Of a DNA stretch of 28,735 nucleotides, positions 1-10,816 are shown piece after piece. Position numbers and translations under genes: made by a program. The DNA comes from Gryganskiella cystojenkinii (Eukaryota > Mortierellomycota > Mortierellomycetes > Mortierellales > Mortierellaceae). Below the pieces are notes generated by a model. That model searched no databases. It was not told the origin of the DNA and saw nothing but the letters and a program-made list of their open reading frames with translations. Where the stretch lies: contig JAAAIG010000491.1 of the NCBI GenBank assembly GCA_015852425.1, positions 1 to 28,735 of the forward strand. The letters are read 5' to 3'. Numbering within the stretch: position 1 is the stretch's first letter; each line of letters begins with the position of its first letter.

Positions 1-815
1 AAAAAGAAAACGAAAAACTGCTTTTGAATGAGTTTCCTAAACAGAGTGAGGTAGAGAACCACACAACAAAAGAAAAAAATGCACAGCAAGCCCCACTGCA
101 TGCAAATCGAGTCCACAAGAGGATACAGAAAATGAAAAAAAACACGGGGTGAGGGTGTGCAAGCTTATATTTATTTGTTGGTGTGTGGATGGCTGGTTGG
201 GATGCCCTGGAGGTTGTTGTTGTTGGGCAACCAACAGAGGGAAAAAAAAAGAGGTGTACAACATGCCTGTCGAATTGAAACGTTCTTTCGCCACAGCAAC
301 ACGGACGCGGGTTGCTGACGCGTGCGACTGATGTGATTGGCTGCAGAGTGGCGGAGATAACGCAAAAATGGGTTTTTTCATTTCACAGCTGCACTCGTCC
401 ACGCAAAAGGGGTCCTACCTTTGGATGAGAAACAGAGTTAGAGCGAGGGTGAGAAAAAGGACGACGGTCGCTGATCAACCGGCTGGAAGGCAAATGAAAC
501 AATCCGACAACACCAACAAAAGGACAAACATAGGACGAAGGAAACCCTTTCGTTCCTTTTCTCAATCTCATTTCTCTTTCACTCTTTCAATTCTTTTCTC
601 CTCATCTCTTCATTCCTTCCCTCCCTTTACTTCTTCATCCCCCGTCCGCATCACAAAAAAAATAATTTTCTTCTTTCTTTCCAAAAATTAAACTTTCATT
701 TTTTACACGCCTTCCCCTCCAAGTTAGACTCGTTCTTCCGTTGTCCTACGCAAGCAAGGACAAGCAACCCGAACGAAAAAGCTATCCACGCCAAGTTTAA
801 GCCTTCAAGTCTATT
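1..815. other. Upstream region of the ATP-grasp-like gene, no gene recognised
   Basis: No convincing coding sequence was found on either strand. The open frames here are low-complexity and lack family motifs. From about 545 to 650 the + strand is strongly C/T-rich, followed by A/T-rich sequence to about 700. Such pyrimidine tracts are common just upstream of transcription starts in fungal promoters, so this probably holds the promoter and 5' UTR of the gene starting at 816. No TATA box or transcription start can be fixed from sequence alone. Confidence 0.5.
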
Positions 816-3693
816 ATGATGAACACCTTGGTCAACCCCAACCATCCTACCGCTGCCACCGCTTCAGTCGGTCCCCTGGACCAGGTTCCTATCACCGCCA
901 CCGCAGTCGGTGCCACTCCCAGCATTCCCGTCCCTCAACAGAAGCGTGGATCTTTGACTCCCGGAGGTTCTTTTTCCAAGAGCGAGCTCTCTTCCATGGC
1001 TGGATCGATCGCTTCAAAACTGGACCAGTACCTCGAAACTACCACCCGTCAGGACAGAGGATCCAACGACTCTACTGCCAGTCTCACTGGAGGTACTCCC
1101 TCTTCCTTAGAAGACGACTCTGTCATCGGCCTTACTCTCAGAAACCACAAGTCCAGCAGCAGTGTCAGCAGTGTCAACAATGGCAGCATAGTCGACGAGG
1201 ACACTGCGCTGGCCAACAACCTGGCCGCCATCTCCTTGGCAGCACAAAAGATCAGTGACATTTACCTAGAGCCCAAGCCCAAAAAGTCTGCGCCGGATGG
1301 CTTTCAGGTGACGACGGATCACTTCGAACCCGAGAAGCACTTCTATCCCCGTGTCCTGAACGCCCAAATCCATCCCATGGTCGGTTACTTCTTCTCGTTG
1401 GGTAACGAGCGCATTATTGCAAGATATATGCACCTGAACCCTCAGGTCGATGAATTGACTCTTCGCAAGTGTCTTGAATATGTTCCCAAGCATTTCCAGT
1501 GGGCAGGCAAGTTGTAGTCACTTTCCTTGTTTTGTTTTCCTCTTTTTTTTTTTCCTTTCCTCTCGCCATTTGTTGTGTTATTGTTATGAGGTGCATGCCT
1601 TGCGAGAGAGGGTTGATTGTGTGTGTGAGAGAGGCGTAGTTTCCCTTTCGGAGCTGGATAGGGAAAAAAGGGAGAACAGAAGAGTAAAAAAAGAAAGAGT
1701 CAAAGGAGGCGTTGACTTCATCATGATGGACAAAACTTGTTTTTGAGTGGTGCGATGTTCCCTCCTTTCATCAAAAAAAAAGTTGTTTTTGGCAACCACA
1801 AAACAAAAAAAGAACAAAAAAAAAAAAATGGCTCGTGTCACCTAATCGAATGCACACAGGGACAAACAAAGGGGTTGATAAAAGCACACAGGCAAATGAA
1901 AAAATGGACGCGTTATCTCCACGGTAGATAGGTGGAGAAAGAAGAAAAGGACTTGTGGCGCTTGGGAGCGTGCGAGATTCAAAGAAAACAATTTGCTCAC
2001 AACGGTTCTGTTTTTTTTTGCATTGTGGGGAAAGAAAAACATTGCCTACTTTGATTTGTGGTTTCTTTTCCTCTTTATTGTTTTCGACCTTTGCTTTGAA
2101 ATGAGAGCAAACTTCCGCTCAATTAGCTATCGTTTACTCTTTGAGAGACAAGGCCTCAAATATTGGAAGAGCCAATCCTTACCTTTCTGTTCTGTCCTCT
2201 TCAAAAACGCAACATAGGCTCTGATCTGTTCAATGTCACAACTGCGTCCGGACATCGCCAGATGATTATCGTCGAGACCAACTCTTGTCCCTCTGGTCAA
2301 AAGTCAATGCCTCTTCTCACTGAGGCAGACGTAAGTTTTTTCCACCATGGCGCTGACTACCGATAGGTTACCAACGATACTCGCACGACCGGCTTCCTAA
2401 TCAATGAGATCTTTTGTACTCTTTACTCTATTGCGATTCAATAGGAGCATGGTGGATACCGTCTCGTGCTCGAGTCGGCTTTCAAGGACATGATCGAGAC
2501 TGCGGATCGTTCCCTTGGAGGGTTAGCTGTTGTCTGTGACAAGAACATGATGGAGGCCAGTGGATATGCCTCGACGCTTGCGGACGTAATGAAGGAGAAA
2601 GTCTGGCTTGTAGAGTTTTACGAGTACGATCAGGATCCCCCCGTCAAGTGGATCGACCGTGTCATGTACATCCGTGACGACAAGAAGGAGTGGCACTCTA
2701 TCCGAGCCTGTTTCCGTTATGTGACCCAAAAGCCCTGGAACCGGTTCCCACTTTACACAAAGACCATAGTCATGAACCAGACGGTCGCTTGTTTGGCTGG
2801 AGGACGCAACAAGATGATGGCAGCCAAAGCCTACGAGTTTTTTAACGCCGAACTGGCTGATTCGGGTTTGCATGTTCGTGTACCAGAGACGATCAATAAT
2901 GTTACCAAGAACGAGATTCCCCTGTGGTTGGACAGTATGGGCGGACATGCCGTTGTCAAGGTCCCCTACTCGAATGCTGGTAGGAGTTGTTGACTCTGTG
3001 CTTGTTGGTGTTTTGTAAAATGACTTTCTGGTCCATTTCTAACTGGCTTTGCCTCCCCCCTCTCTCTTTTTCTTCCTCTCTCTATCTCTCTCTCGAATCA
3101 CAGGTCAGGGAGTATATACTATCACAAACAAGCAGGAACTGCAAGAGTTCATGGACACGCCTCAGCACTACGACAAGTATATCGTCCAATCGCTGGTCGG
3201 TAACGCTTCTTGGTCGTCCATGACCCGGCATGGCAAGTTCTACCACGTTGGCACGATCCCCAACAAGAAGAACAACACTTTTGTCACCGATCTCCGTATG
3301 ATGGTCGCCGGTAATAAGGAAGGGTTCCGCCCCATTTGCATCTATGCCCGCCGTGCAAGGAAACCTTTGCTTCGTCACCTCGAGGACGATCCCACGATTA
3401 CATCCTGGGAGATGTTGGGCACGAACCTCTCGGTCAAGTCACCTTCGGGAGAGTGGAGTACCGAAGCTGCAAGATTATTGCTTATGGATCGCAAGGATTT
3501 CAACCAGCTCGGATTGGGTGTCGATGATATGATTGATGCCTATATCCAGACGGTTCTCTCTGTAGTCGCGATCGACAAGATGTGTCAACGCCTGATGAAG
3601 GATAACGTAGACGGACCTGGTCAGACCTTTGACCTCGAGTTGTTCAAGGCCTTGAACCCAGATTCGGTCTTGTGGCGGGAGGTTCTTCTATAA
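816..3693 (+). CDS. Conserved protein, putative ATP-grasp-type ligase (642 aa, 4 exons)
   Basis: Exons are 816-1506, 2218-2330, 2445-2979 and 3104-3693; the joined frame is open for 642 codons plus stop. The start is the first of two adjacent ATGs. Residues 1 to about 150 are Ser/Thr/Pro-rich and look disordered. The conserved part begins near residue 155. Visible motifs are [16 protein letters not shown] (about 247-262), which holds an E-x-N triad; [14 protein letters not shown] (about 438-451), which resembles an ATP-grasp nucleotide-binding Lys strand plus glycine loop; and VTDLRMM (about 507-513), a D-x-R pair typical of the fold. If these are the catalytic motifs, E-x-N lies before the Lys and DxR elements, as in circularly permuted ATP-grasp proteins. 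I do not recognise a named enzyme, and the substrate is unknown. No signal peptide or membrane segment is evident, so it is probably cytosolic. The gene converges with the minus-strand gene at 3942. The exon structure is well supported; the functional call is inference. Confidence 0.72.
1507..2217 (+). other. Long first intron with GC-AG ends
   Basis: The exon ends ...TGGGCAG and the intron opens GCAAGT, the standard sequence context of GC donors. It closes with ACATAG before GCTCTGATC. Joining these gives ...FQWAGSDLFNV... in phase. The nearest GT donor, 4 bases later, brings in a TGA almost at once. At 711 bp the intron is several times longer than the others in the window (about 80-150 bp, one of 359 bp). 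It contains long A and T runs and several short open frames that resemble no known protein. Confidence 0.7.
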
Positions 3694-3941
3694 ACCTTTG
3701 TATCTGTACATTTTTTTCTGGGTATCAAGGAACAGCTGAGGGCGACATTTGCTCATAGATATCAGTCGTTACCTCAAAGAGGGTTAATTGCTAGCAACAT
3801 AGTCGAAAACAAGAACAAACAAAAAAATGCGTATAACTGGAAATGCTTCATGTATAGTAATCAAAGCACTTTCAACAGATTTTCTCTAATGCCTTTTTTG
3901 TATTATGGGATGAAATGAGATGCATAATGAAGTGGGGTTGT

Positions 3942-5227
3942 CTACTTTTTCCGGTTGAACTTCAAAGCAGCACCGTTCTTCCGCTGTGATCCGTTCAAGA
4001 TGGCGTCTTTGCGGGGGATCTTGGAGCCAAAGAAATGTTGCTTCCTGAAATCGACAATGGTCTCGGGGATAGCATGACCCTTGGCCAACTTTGACTGATC
4101 CAGAACCTTGACCGTGACGGGTCTATTATGCCAATAGAAAAATATCGCAATGAAAGACGTATTAGTGTCAAAGATCGAGTAGTTTGAACCTCAAAAACTT
4201 TTTGTCCAGATCGCTAACGCAAAGCCGAGCTGGTGAACTTACCCAATGTTCTTTTGGGTTTTCTCTGCCTTCTTGCGCTTCTGTGTTTCCTCTCTCAACT
4301 CCCGCTCTAGTTCCATAAGAGCGAAATCCTCAGGACGCATATGCTTCCGTTTCTTATCGTTGGTATCCTTGGTAGTCGATGATGAAGAGTCCATCTTGGC
4401 AACAGACTCGAGAATGTCCATGGGCAACATGGCGGGGAGAGCGGCCTTCTTTGCAGATTCCGTTGCGGGTACTGATGGTAATGATGATTCCTTTGTGATC
4501 TCTGATGATGATGATGCTGCTGTTGACTTTTTCGCCGCCTTCTTTGATTGTTCCTTTTGTGCCTTCAACTTTCCCTCTCTCTCGACGCGCTTGGCTTTTT
4601 GCTCCGCTTGCACCCTAGTAATCGAAACGAAAAAGAGATCTTTTGAGTTAGTAATCGAGTTTGGAAAAAGTGATCGCACTATACGAAATAAAACAAGTCT
4701 TGGTCTGATCTGCTGATCTGCAAGGTGGTTGTCTGGGTCGCTTACTTGGACAGGAACATCTTTTCTTTATCCTGAGTCGTCATGACCTTGGCCTTGGCAC
4801 TTGACAACGATTCGGCCTCGGGGGCAGCATCGCTGTCTTCGCTATCGTCCTCATCTTCATAGGTAGGGAGAGCAGCGGGGACGATCTTGGGCAGGACGCC
4901 TGCTTTTGGGGTATGGATCTTGAACGTATCCTCGTCGCTCTCATCAGCCTTCTCATCGTCTTCTGCGTCTCCTTCTTCTTCTTCTTCTTCTTCCTCATCA
5001 TCGTTCATCTCCTCATCGTCACCTTCGCTTCCTTCCTCCTCGGCATCCTCGGCATCCTCCATGTCCTCATCCTCTTCCTCGTCTTCTTCTTCCTCTTCCT
5101 CCTCAGACTCTGGCTCAGGCTCAGGTGCGGCCTTCTTGGCTCTACGCTTAGGTGCAGCCTTCTTGACGGGTGTAGGTGCAGGTGGGGGAGCAGCGGCGGC
5201 TGTTCTCTTGCGGGTAGTGACAGCCAT
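3942..5227 (-). CDS. UTP16: Utp16/Bud21-like U3 snoRNA-associated nucleolar protein (344 aa)
   Basis: Three minus-strand exons, 5227-4746, 4614-4243 and 4122-3942, join in frame to 344 codons. The introns are 131 and 120 bp, with GTAAG donors. The N-terminus has basic and Ala/Pro-rich stretches (about residues 4-35), then a very acidic Glu/Asp block (about 36-102), which is common in nucleolar assembly factors. The middle is a Lys/Glu/Ala-rich segment likely to form coiled coil, followed by a Ser-rich linker. The C-terminus carries the most family-like part, a short basic module with FRKQHFFGSKIPR, resembling the conserved tail of the U3 snoRNA-associated Utp16/Bud21 family. That family acts in the small-subunit processome during 18S rRNA maturation. 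The call rests mainly on this tail and overall composition, so a related nucleolar protein is possible. The gene is head-to-head with WDR75/Utp17, another processome component. Confidence 0.6.
4972..4992. repeat. CTT trinucleotide repeat inside the Utp16-like coding exon
   Basis: There are seven perfect CTT units on the + strand. On the coding minus strand they read as AAG/GAA-type repeats in the Glu frame and form part of the polyglutamate run. Further imperfect GAA/GAG units continue to about 5100. Length polymorphism is plausible. Confidence 0.8.
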
Positions 5228-5712
5228 GGTTATGATGTAATTTGATGGTAGTGGTGTAACAAAATGAAGGATGAAATGTCAAACAGGGCAATGCAAACCA
5301 GAGTCTGACCTGCAAAAAGAAAAAAAAAGGAAAAGGTGTTCTGTCAAAGAAGCAGTCGTCCGCACAATTGCCATGCAAAAAAAAAAAATGTTTATTTTTG
5401 TGGCTTGGAAATTTGATTCTTTTTTTCTTTTTTTTTCACAGTGCTGCCACACAGTGCGGCAATCGTTGACTGTTTTTAAGAAAATCTTTGTACTAATCCT
5501 ATTCAAACGAGATCTCTTCGGTGTTTTTTTTGTTTTGTTTTTACCATTACATCGAATCGCATTCATTCCATCCCTTCGTTGTGTGTGTCTGCATCGTCTC
5601 CCTTTCTTCCCCTTCCCTACCCCTCCTTCTCCCTTCTTTGTCTTTCACCCTTCTCTGTTTTTCATACCGTTATTCATCCGTCCCATTCAACCCACTTTAG
5701 CCTGCATCCAAA
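5228..5712. promoter_or_regulatory. Divergent promoter between Utp16-like and WDR75/Utp17 genes
   Basis: This 485-bp spacer separates two start codons pointing away from each other. It contains A-runs near 5315-5330 and 5376-5390, T-runs near 5420-5436 and 5525-5545, and a strong C/T-rich tract (about 5590-5670) just before the WDR75 start. These nucleosome-excluding tracts fit a shared promoter. I found no exact match to the yeast PAC or RRPE ribosome-biogenesis elements. Confidence 0.5.
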
Positions 5713-8637
5713 ATGAGGCTTTCTGATTACCCTGTCGTGTTCACCAAGGACGGCAACTACTTTTTCTCATGCAACGGTCGAAGCATCCGCATCATCTCTG
5801 TCGAGACTGGTCAGGTCGTCCGTGTTCTCTCTTCCTCTATTGAGGAAGGTGGTCACTCGGATAAGGTCACCAGCCTGGTCCTGAACCCCCGTAACCCCTT
5901 GCAACTCTACTCGGCCTCTGCGGATGGTACTATCAAACTCTGGGATTTCAACGACGCTATCCTCTTGAAGACCCACGAGGTCGGTGTCCCCATCACCCAC
6001 ATGGTCATGCACGAGAACCAACCCGACACCGCTTACCTTACGACCACTAAGCGCTCCAGACGATCTGCTAGCGTCTTCTTGGCCAAGAAGAGTAAGACCG
6101 AGGACCTCGCCTTTTTGTTTTACGACATGGCATACAGAGCATAAGACCAATTGATCTAACATCAATCATCCTTTTTTCTTTGTACCATAGCTGGTGGACT
6201 CATCGTCAAGGAAAACTCGGTCCTGTTGCGCTTCTCTTTGAAATCCAACGTCAACAAGCCTGTCCTTCGTCTCTTGAAGGGCCGTGTCTTTTCAGGATTG
6301 ACCATCTCGTCCGATGGACAGTACCTGGTCATTGCCTCTCGTTTCAAGTTGCACGTCGTCAACATTGCCACAGGATCCGACGCTGATTTGGGCGCTCTGG
6401 ACGAGAAAGACCCAACCCGTTTCCGTACCTATCTGACAACAGAATCTTTGACCTGCGTTGCCTTCCACCCCGCGGAAGGATGCATTGCTGCTGGAGATGA
6501 ACGTGGACGGATCACACTTTGGTACTGTTTTGGAAAGAATGTCGAGAGCCCTGTGACGACAACGATGCACTGGCACGCTCACAGGGTGGCGTCGATGGCA
6601 TTCTCGGCCGACGGTACTTATCTGCTTTCCGGAGGAGAGGAGTCGACACTTGTTATCTGGCAATTGAACACGGGATTCAAACAGTTCTTGCCGCGTTTGG
6701 GATCCGAGATCAAGCATATCACCATCTCGCCCGATCAGGCCTATTATGCTGTCGGACTCCGGGATAACTCTGTCAGTGTCATCCGCAGTGTTGATCTCCA
6801 GACCAAGACTGTCATCCAGGGACTCAAGTTCTGTAAGTGCTTTTGCTGTCTAGAAAGGATGATGACTGAGTCCTGAACCAGTGCCCATGAAAAGCTCGCC
6901 ATTAACCATTTTTTAAACTTTCCTTTGACAAATAGCTCATGTCAATCACCAGTATAACCCCCTGTCGACCGGACTTGTGATTGAGCCCCGCAACGGCAAC
7001 GTGGTCTTGAATGGATTGCCCGGAACGATTCAGTTTTTCGACCCTATCCGCGAACAACATATCATGGAGATGGAGATTTCACCCCGTAACAAGACCTCGC
7101 GTACGGAAGACAAAGAAATTATCCCCCCAAGAGTCATGCACGTTGCCTTCTCGAATGACAAGGCCGCTCGTTGGATGGTCACGGTGGATGGTCGTGATGA
7201 TCACGAGACCACGCCCGAGTTGTATCTCAAGTTTTGGGAATACGATGATGATCAACGAACCTATGTCTTGAATACCCGTGTGGATTCGCCCCATGCCAAG
7301 GAGGTGACATCCTGTGTCTTTAACCCTCGTCAAGGTAACCAAGCCCCCATGGTCGTTACGACTTCGTTGGATGGTACTTTCAAGGTTTGGGAGCTGACCC
7401 ATCAGGGGGATGCTCGTCGTGGTATCGAGGCGGAACGTGCCTGGAACTGCCGATCGACTGGATTCTACAGAGATTCGATCCCCCACTGCGCTGGATTCTC
7501 CTCGGATGGTTCCTTGCTCGCGGTCGCATACGGTCAGATCATCACACTCTGGAACCCTTATTTGAACACGCTTCAGGGTGTCTTGACTCAACCCCCCGAG
7601 AATCGCCCCGTGAAGCACTTGGCGTTCTTGAAGAACTCGCCATTCTTGGTTGCAACGACCAAGGATCATCTGTACTGCTGGAATCTGTTGACGTGCTCAG
7701 TTTGGTGGAGCTACAAGATCAAGATTGATGGATTGGTTGCCTCGCAGACCAACAACCAGTTTATGATTATCTGTTCCGATTTCACACCCGAGGCACCCTC
7801 GCAACAACGGATTGTGGTCTTCAAGCCCTCAAGTCCAGTCCCTGTCAGGATCGAGACCAAAAACAAGAAGATTCGTGGCGCGACCTTCATGCAGGATCCA
7901 GCCCTCTCGATCAAGTCTGGAGCCGATGCTGTGGAGCCGATTTTGATGATGAGCCATGGATATGATCTCGAGATTCTTGGAGGACGATCCGCAGAAGAGT
8001 TGAAGGCCGAGGCTGAGGAAGCAGAGAAGAAGGCTCGTGAGATTGCCCTTGCGGCCGAGAGACAAAAGAACTTTGTCTCGGATATCTTTGGATTGTCTGC
8101 GGAGCGTAATGCCGCCGCGGAGGCCAAGGAGGCTGCGGCAATCAAGCGCGAGTCTGCTTCATCCTCGTTGAGCAAGAAGTCTTCCAAGAAGAATGCCACG
8201 GCCCGCCATCCCTTGTTTGATGCACCCTCACATGTGATGGCACCAGTGACGTCGTTGTTCGAGGCGTTTATGGAGCCGTTGCTGTTGGAAAACAAGGCGG
8301 CCAAGGAAGAGGCCAAGGAGAGAAAGAGGTTGGCCAAGTTGGAACGTCAGTTGCAATCCAAGGCTGGTAAAGAGGATAAAGATGAAGACGAGAGTGAAGA
8401 GGGATCAGGGACCAAGGATGCTGAAGGTAAGGATAATTCTTCTTTTTGCCATCCGTATGTACTCTAGCTCGATTTCTAAGGCGTGTGTTTAACCATCGAA
8501 TTTTTTTTTTCTCTCTCGCTAAAATAGATGTTGAGATGGATGATACTGTTGAGGACGTGAACGAGGAGAAGGCAGTTGCGACCACACAACTGTCAGCATC
8601 GCTATCAAAGTTCTTTTCTTCTAGGCTAAACCTATAA
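5713..8637 (+). CDS. UTP17: WDR75/Utp17 (Nan1) WD40 protein of the SSU processome (873 aa)
   Basis: Exons 5713-6091, 6191-6832, 6936-8426 and 8528-8637 join to 873 codons. The introns are 99, 103 and 101 bp, all GT-AG. The protein opens with a WD40 propeller, and the first blades are easily seen: HSDKVTSLVLNP followed by SASADGTIKLWDF near residues 48-78, then SGGEESTLVIWQ and TTSLDGTFKVWE further on. A second set of WD-like blades follows to about residue 640. The C-terminus is a Lys/Ala/Glu-rich helical region and ends with an acidic, Ser-rich tail. The length is close to yeast Nan1 and human WDR75. In those systems the protein is part of the UtpA (t-UTP) subcomplex, which binds the 5' external transcribed spacer and supports pre-18S processing and rDNA transcription in the nucleolus. 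It is divergent from the Utp16-like gene and convergent with the Hpm1-like gene, with about 180 bp between stops. Confidence 0.9.
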
Positions 8638-8817
8638 ATTATGCATTTCGAATAGAACCCCCTAACACTATCATCATTACATCCCTTCTTGTCAACCATA
8701 CCAAAATTTCATTCACCCCACCTTTTGCATCTCTTTACTTTTTAGTCCACTCCACTTTTCATCTTGTGAAATAGATATCATTTTATACATTTTATTATGG
8801 TTGGAGATCGTTGTTTT

Positions 8818-10461
8818 TTATGCATTGTTCTTGAAAGTCAACTCCAGGATCTCACGACGGACAAATGCCTGGGCAGAGAATACGACCTTCACGTCAAAGA
8901 CGCCATCCTTCTCGATCAATTGACGGAACGAGAGGATATCACCACCGACACCAAAGTAGAAGGTCTTGGCCGCCACGAGACTATACCATTCGATCAGAAG
9001 GAGATAAAAAAGGATTAGCATCTTGTATAAAGTCGAAAAAGAGCGAAGGATATTGTTCAATAGTCTCAAGGCTCGACAAGAAATACTTACGCGCGTCCAG
9101 TTTGTTTAAGCGAGTTCTTGATGGTTGCATACAACTTGGGGTGGGACTCCTCTGCATAGATGGTCTCGCTTGTCAAGATCAGGTCATACTTCTCTGTCTC
9201 GCCCTTCTTGAAGTTCATCAACTCAACCAATCCGCCCCAGTCACCCATAAAGAAATGAGACTGCTTCTGGACCTTTTCCAACAAGGCGCGACGATCCGTC
9301 TCGGCTTGGGGCAAATCGATCTCGACTCCTTGGAAATCGCCATCGGCTGGGTCTGCCTCGGGTTCATCGTCTTCGTCGTCTTCATCATCCTCATCATCCT
9401 CATCTTCGTCGCCTTCAGCGACTTCAGTCTTTTCCTTCTTCTCGTTCTTTTGCTTGTCTTCTTCATCTTCCGAGTCGGGTTCATCTTGAGCTGGGGGTTG
9501 CTGGTCAGGGCGGATATAAGTGTTCAAGAGAACGTTTGGCAAGGTGACGAGTTTGAGGACCTGGTCGTTGTAGTCCTGCAAGTCGACCTGCACAGAGTCC
9601 GACTTTGTCAAGACATAGATTCCAGGCAATGCAGATCCACAACCAAGCTAATCGACAAAAAAATAAACAAAAATAAAAAGAAGACTTAGCGTCAGTGATC
9701 ACGTTACAACTCACATACTTAGGACCATTTATCATCGGCTCCCTCTTGTTCGGCTCCCCTTACCTCCAACACCTTCTTGCCGTCATAGTCCTCCTTCTGT
9801 TCAGCGAGGTACGCAACAAGATCCAAAGCGCATTCCCAGGTCTTGAGTCCTCCCTCGTAAACTCCCTTGACGAGATCACTGGTTCCAGCAAGCGCCAACA
9901 TCTCGACGCCACCAGGTCCTCCTGTTGTCGATTCGTCCTTCGTGTCCTCATCAAACTCGTCATCATCCTGAGCGATCTGGAACTTGACATCCTCGAGGTT
10001 ACGCTTGTACAGCGTAATGACTTCCTTTTCTCTGCCAGTCTTGAGATCTGTTGCGATGGCAGTTGCGACGCCGGATCCTTGGTGGATCAGGGGGATCTGG
10101 GCGAGTTCATAGTGGAATGTTGGTGGGAGGCTGTTCAAACAGGATCTTGAGAGAAGATCGAGACGAGAGGCAGGGACGACTGGCGTGGCAGTTGAGGAGG
10201 ATTCAGAAACAGTAAGGGCAGACAGGGGAGTCGAGAGTTGATCTTCCTCCTGTTCGTTCACGAGTGCTGGGTCGTCAAACTCGAGGTCGTCGGCCTACGA
10301 AAATATATCAAGAGAGAGTGGGAGACTCGTTTTTCAGTTCGTGTGTGGTTTGCCCGTCCATGAGCTTTGCTCCGAGTTCCTTTTCTTCATCAGAGGAAAA
10401 CATTCCTGTAGCAGTCTTTAGTGTCATGACACCCCATTACCGAAAAGTTGAACTTGAACAT
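8818..10461 (-). CDS. HPM1: METTL18/Hpm1-like protein-histidine N-methyltransferase (423 aa)
   Basis: Four minus-strand exons, 10461-10441, 10294-9764, 9647-9091 and 8980-8818, join to 423 codons. The first encodes only seven residues (MFKFNFS), which then run into ADDLEFDDP as in family N-termini. Family signatures are GGLKTWECALDLVAYL (about 155-170), the SAM-binding VLELGCGSALPGIY (about 182-195), DYN plus PNV after it, MGDW (about 318-321), YDLILTSETIY (about 338-348) and AAKTFYFGVGGD (about 373-384). Yeast Hpm1 and human METTL18 methylate one histidine of ribosomal protein uL3, tuning subunit assembly and elongation; the same role is inferred here. An extra block of about 50 residues, almost all Asp/Glu/Lys (about 236-290), sits inside the methyltransferase domain and accounts for most of the extra length over yeast and human forms (about 370-380 aa). 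The acidic tract is in frame and flanked by intact motifs. Confidence 0.88.
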
Positions 10462-10816
10462 GGTGCTGATGGTGGTTGCTTGACCTTTGAATGACTTTGA
10501 CAAGGATAAAGGTCTGACAAGAGCCACGAGTGAAGTGTCCCAAAAGTAGCTATTGTGACTGTCGGTCGTCAGTGAATAAACAAAATTTTGGTGAAAATGA
10601 CCAGACAAGCCACCGGAAAAGGATTTGCACAGCGTAGAAGCCTCGCTGCTCAGTTCCACGACCCCTGTTTCTCTGTGTGTTGTGAGAGAGCACCGTCCTC
10701 TGCCAGAGAAGCTGATCGCATTGCCCATTCGTTTTGTCCGGTTCCTGATTCATTTTACTTTTTTTTTACTCTCTTCATTCCATTCTACCGAATCCCCTAT
10801 ATCCCGTGCTAAAACC
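10462..10816. promoter_or_regulatory. Divergent promoter between Hpm1-like and mL46 genes
   Basis: This 355-bp spacer lies between two outward-facing start codons. A T-rich stretch (about 10755-10775) and a C/T-rich segment lie just before the mL46 ATG. No specific operator could be recognised. Because both genes affect ribosomes, joint control is possible but not shown by sequence. Confidence 0.5.

Noticed and set aside
1737..2217. Short open frames inside the long first intron of the ATP-grasp-like gene, considered as a nested gene.
   Set aside because: They are A/T-run-dominated (Lys/Phe-rich) and share no motif with known proteins.
4887..5245. Plus-strand open frames of 110-117 codons rich in Ser or Phe/Leu across 4887-5245.
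   Set aside because: They are the complement of the acidic Glu/Asp tract of the Utp16-like gene, and their composition is explained by that.
6833..6935. ATGATGA followed by CTGA in WDR75 intron 2, resembling snoRNA boxes.
   Set aside because: The two boxes almost touch, there is no CTGA near the 3' end of the intron and no terminal stem.
10295..10440. Box C/D snoRNA-like pattern in intron 1 of the Hpm1-like gene (TGATGAAG ... AACTGA on the minus strand, with short complementary flanks).
   Set aside because: The base before TGATGA is C rather than a purine, the terminal pairing is imperfect, no D'/C' boxes are clear, and the guide segment matched no rRNA site I could name.
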